DNA of 7,210 bases, from contig CALGBT010000310.1 of assembly GCA_937884235.1 (NCBI GenBank), forward strand, positions 1 through 7,210, given 5' to 3'. Under the pieces are notes generated by a model that ran no database searches, was not told the origin of the DNA, and saw only the letters and a list, made by a program, of their open reading frames with translations. Made by a program: the position numbers and the translations under genes. Below are positions 4,697 to 7,210 of this stretch, piece by piece. Source of the stretch: an uncultured Pseudomonadota bacterium (GTDB taxonomy: Bacteria > Myxococcota_A > UBA9042 > CAIXZC01). How positions within the stretch are numbered: position 1 is the first letter of the stretch; each line of letters begins with the position of its first letter.

Positions 4697-7210
4697 ATGG
4701 ACCGAAGAAATTTCATTAAGATGATGAGCATCCTGTCGGGGTCAGCGGCCTACTCCTGCAGTCTCAAGAAGAGCCCCAAGAAACTGATCCCCTACATGGT
4801 GCCGCTTGAGGACGGCGTGGTCCCCGGGGAAGCACAGTTCCTCGCCACCAGTTGCACCGAGTGCCCCGCCGGTTGCGGAGTTCAGGTGCGGATGCGGGAC
4901 GGAATCCCGGTGAAGCTCGAAGGTTTGCCTGGCCATCCCGACAATGCCGGTGCCCTCTGTCTGCGAGGTCAGGCTTCCCTGGAGCGGCTCTACAGTCCTG
5001 ACCGTCTGACCGCGCCGCAGGCTCGGCAGGCAGACGGAACTTTTGCCGCCGTCAGTTGGCCAGAAGCGATGGCGCAACTGGCCCGGGCCCGAGAGGCTGA
5101 TGCCGGCCGCCAGGAGTTCTTCTGGGCGGGCGGCACAACCGGTTCCCTGGCAGCCCTCATCGATGAATACTGTGGGCAGTTTGAGGTCGCTCGGGTGCCG
5201 GAGTTCGAACGATACGGCCAGGCGCCGTTGCGGGCTGCTTACCGCAGCCTCTTTGGTCGGCCGGAGGTGCCCTACTTCGACCTGACGGCAGCAGATTTGC
5301 TGCTTACTTTTGGCGCAGGAATCATCGAGACCTTCGTCCAGCCAGTGCGTTTCGCCCGGGAGGCCGTGGACCTGCTGGAACGGGGTGCACAATGGCACCA
5401 CTTTGAACCGCACCTGTCCATTACTGGGACCGCGGCCTCCCATCGCCATGTGCTGGCGCCCGATGCCGTCCCCCTGGTGCTTTCCTACCTGCTGCGGAAT
5501 GCGTCGTCCCGGCGGCAGCTGCCTGCGGAGTGGCTGGCCCTGGTCTCCGACTACACGGCGGAGCAGGTCGCTGCCGTCACTGGCCTTGCTAAGTCAACTC
5601 TGACCCAGTTGGTGCATGCGGTTTCAGTAGCCAGAACCCCGCTGATCATTGTCGGTGAAGCCGCGGTGGTGGGAGCAACTGGATTCCATGCCGCGCTCCT
5701 CGCTGGCCTCACCCAGTATGCGTGGGGGACCATGGGAGGGGCGGTGGATTTTGCCCGTGCTCAGGTGGCTGACTACCTCGGCGCCTCGGCTGATGCCCTT
5801 GAATTGCGCACCCATCTGGCGGCCCGCGAGGTGGGATTGCTGACCGTCACTCGCATTCACGACCTGAGCTACATTCCCGGGATGTCTGAAGCCGTGCGCA
5901 AGGCGGGCTTTGTGGCCGTCATCAGCGATTTCATGACTCCGGCTGCCAGGCTGGCCAATCTGGTGCTGCCCGTGAGCCACAGCCTCGAGGCCTGGGGGGA
6001 CATCACCCCACGACAGGGCCTCAGTGGACTTATCCGCCCGGCGCTGAAACCCCTCCACGATACGCTGAGCGAAGGCGACCTATTGCTGCGGCTCATGTCT
6101 CGCCCCGAAAGCTACGAGGAGTATCTGGCGCAGCGCTGGGAAGGCAAGCCGGGCAATTGGCTGGAGGCGGGCTTTGAAGTGGCGGCACCACCACCATTGG
6201 CGGTGGCATTGGCCGGCGAAGTGCCCGCACTTCCACCCATTACCCTGGACCAGTGCAACGTTGACGAGACCTGGCTGGTGGTCGCCCCGTCCCTGCGATT
6301 CTTCGATGGCCGGAGCGTCCCGCTGAAGCTGCTGCACGAGATCCCCGAGCCGCTGAGCAGCGTCACGTACGGCTCCTACGTCAGCATTTCGGAGCAGGAT
6401 GCGGCGGTTGCCGGAGTGGCCGATGGGGACGAAGTGGTCATTGAGTCCGGAGCCGGCCCGCTGGCTCTGCCGGCTCGCATTCAGGTCGGTCTGCCCCCGG
6501 GGAGATTTGTGGTGGATGCCGTCTCCGCCGGGTCACTTCCCCTGGGCACTATCCTGCCCAGTTCAGGTGAATTCCAGCAGGTATTTGGGGGGGCTTCCCT
6601 GCACAAGACCGGGGCCCAGCAGCACCTTGCTATCCTCGCAGGCTCCAACCGGGAAGGCGAAGAGCGGGGACTGTTGCCTCGAACGTATCACGACGACCAC
6701 CATCATCATCATGGGGAGGAGAGCCTTTTCCCTGACCATCCGCACGACACCTACCGTTGGGGAATGGTTATCGACCTCGACAAGTGCTCCGGTTGTTCTG
6801 CTTGCGTCGCAGCCTGCTATGTGGAAAACAACGTGGCCGTGGTTGGTGAGAAAGAGCATTTGCGCGGTCGGGAGATGTCCTGGTTGCGCCTGGAGCCCTT
6901 TATTCAGCGCAACGGCGAAGTCGAAATACTGCCCATGATGTGCCAGCAGTGTGACCACGCCCCATGCGAGACGGTTTGCCCGGTCTTTGCTACCTATCAC
7001 AACCCCGAGGGCCTTAACGCGCAAGTCTACAACCGGTGTGTGGGGACGCGCTATTGCGCCAACAACTGCCCCTACAAAGTGCGGCGCTTCAACTGGTTTG
7101 AGCACGAGCGGCAGGAACCCTATGACCGGATGATTAACCCAGATGTTTCAGACCGCCCGTCGGGCGTTATGGAGAAGTGCTCCTTCTGCCTGCAACGCAT
7201 TCGCCTTGCC
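4697..7210 (+). CDS. actB: ACIII subunit ActB: molybdopterin-oxidoreductase-like/iron-sulfur fusion protein (3' end cut off)
   Basis: Large peripheral iron-sulfur subunit of Alternative Complex III. 838 codons are in the window and the frame runs off the edge. The N-terminus has a twin-arginine motif (DRRNFIK, 2-8), a short hydrophobic stretch and a cysteine at 21 in a weak lipobox, suggesting Tat export and perhaps a lipid anchor. A molybdopterin-oxidoreductase-like part follows, with C53, C56, C60 and C88 in the usual 4Fe-4S arrangement, LVLPVSHSLEAWGD near 430, and a dinucleotide-binding-like barrel near 575-630. A His-rich linker (665-683) joins it to a four-cluster ferredoxin-like part: C697/C700/C703/C707, C749/C752/C757/C761, C781/C787/C791 and C828/C831. 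In the third group Thr784 replaces the middle cysteine, which fits the single 3Fe-4S cluster known in ActB. ACIII ActB proteins characterised so far lack molybdenum cofactor. A PsrA/PsrB-like enzyme is the alternative, but the fusion and the adjacent ActA favour ACIII. Confidence 0.93.
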   Translation, partial: MDRRNFIKMMSILSGSAAYSCSLKKSPKKLIPYMVPLEDGVVPGEAQFLATSCTECPAGCGVQVRMRDGIPVKLEGLPGHPDNAGALCLRGQASLERLYSPDRLTAPQARQADGTFAAVSWPEAMAQLARAREADAGRQEFFWAGGTTGSLAALIDEYCGQFEVARVPEFERYGQAPLRAAYRSLFGRPEVPYFDLTAADLLLTFGAGIIETFVQPVRFAREAVDLLERGAQWHHFEPHLSITGTAASHRHVLAPDAVPLVLSYLLRNASSRRQLPAEWLALVSDYTAEQVAAVTGLAKSTLTQLVHAVSVARTPLIIVGEAAVVGATGFHAALLAGLTQYAWGTMGGAVDFARAQVADYLGASADALELRTHLAAREVGLLTVTRIHDLSYIPGMSEAVRKAGFVAVISDFMTPAARLANLVLPVSHSLEAWGDITPRQGLSGLIRPALKPLHDTLSEGDLLLRLMSRPESYEEYLAQRWEGKPGNWLEAGFEVAAPPPLAVALAGEVPALPPITLDQCNVDETWLVVAPSLRFFDGRSVPLKLLHEIPEPLSSVTYGSYVSISEQDAAVAGVADGDEVVIESGAGPLALPARIQVGLPPGRFVVDAVSAGSLPLGTILPSSGEFQQVFGGASLHKTGAQQHLAILAGSNREGEERGLLPRTYHDDHHHHHGEESLFPDHPHDTYRWGMVIDLDKCSGCSACVAACYVENNVAVVGEKEHLRGREMSWLRLEPFIQRNGEVEILPMMCQQCDHAPCETVCPVFATYHNPEGLNAQVYNRCVGTRYCANNCPYKVRRFNWFEHERQEPYDRMINPDVSDRPSGVMEKCSFCLQRIRLA
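6689..6745 (+). other. Histidine-rich linker inside actB
   Basis: Codons 665-683 encode HDDHHHHH followed shortly by DHPH, giving eight histidines in 19 residues. They lie between the molybdopterin-like and iron-sulfur parts of ActB. The stretch joins two domains that are separate proteins in related enzymes, so it is probably a flexible linker. Metal binding is possible but not shown. Confidence 0.7.

Noticed and set aside
4742..5449. Open minus-strand frame of 235 codons opposite actB
   Set aside because: It lies wholly inside the uninterrupted actB frame, which carries the conserved cysteine motifs. No domain is visible in the antisense product.
6587..6593. Run of seven G bases as a possible frameshift site
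   Set aside because: The actB frame reads straight through the run and joins correct ActB sequence on both sides, so no frameshift is needed.
6399..6938. Plus-strand open frame of 179 codons in an alternative phase inside actB
   Set aside because: The actB frame encodes the pterin-binding-like barrel and the first ferredoxin cysteine group through the same DNA. The alternative product looks random.
7154..7166. GC palindrome (CGCCC-GTC-GGGCG) as a possible terminator
   Set aside because: The stem is only about five base pairs, there is no T-run after it, and it lies between ferredoxin cysteine groups inside the actB coding region.
1..7210. Mobile elements, CRISPR arrays, tRNA or rRNA genes, and internal promoters
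   Set aside because: None was seen on reading both strands. Coding sequence fills nearly the whole window, there are no repeats beyond the short CAT tract, and the gaps are too small to hold a separate promoter.

Overview
The window is one uninterrupted stretch of plus-strand, tightly packed respiratory genes. Gaps between genes are at most 17 bases, several starts overlap the preceding stop, and no internal promoter or terminator is visible. It reads as a piece of one long operon that continues past both ends. The DNA is GC-rich by eye. The genes point to a Gram-negative-type bacterium able to use oxygen with a cytochrome c-dependent terminal oxidase. The Alternative Complex III (ACIII) genes and c-heme-containing CoxB would fit a deltaproteobacterial lineage or another ACIII-bearing phylum, but no gene here fixes the taxonomy.

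Layout: (1) positions 1-42 are the last codons of an upstream gene, probably oxidase subunit I. (2) 39-2047 encode oxidase subunits III (coxC, with an unusual hydrophilic insertion), IV (coxD) and II (coxB, CuA site plus a C-terminal c-heme domain). (3) 2047-2907 is ctaB, the heme O synthase that supplies the oxidase cofactor. (4) 2925-4184 is an unrecognised protein with about eight membrane segments and a C-terminal monoheme cytochrome c domain. (5) 4177-4686 is a membrane-anchored pentaheme cytochrome c of the ActA type. (6) 4697 to the window edge is the first 838 codons of a fused molybdopterin-oxidoreductase-like/ferredoxin-like protein of the ActB type.

Inferred function: ActA and ActB (with ActC and other subunits presumably downstream) form ACIII, a quinol:electron-acceptor oxidoreductase unrelated to the bc1 complex. 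Its electrons would pass through c-type hemes, possibly including the monoheme domain of the 419-residue protein, to the cytochrome c domain and CuA centre of CoxB, and then to oxygen at subunit I. Co-transcription of the oxidase, its heme-making enzyme and ACIII suggests a dedicated quinol-to-oxygen chain, perhaps a physical supercomplex.

The points most worth a second look are the unplaced membrane-cytochrome fusion between ctaB and actA, the roughly 50-residue insertion in CoxC, the intact N-terminal four-cysteine motif in ActB, and the gene order with the oxidase ahead of ACIII and coxB last among the oxidase genes.
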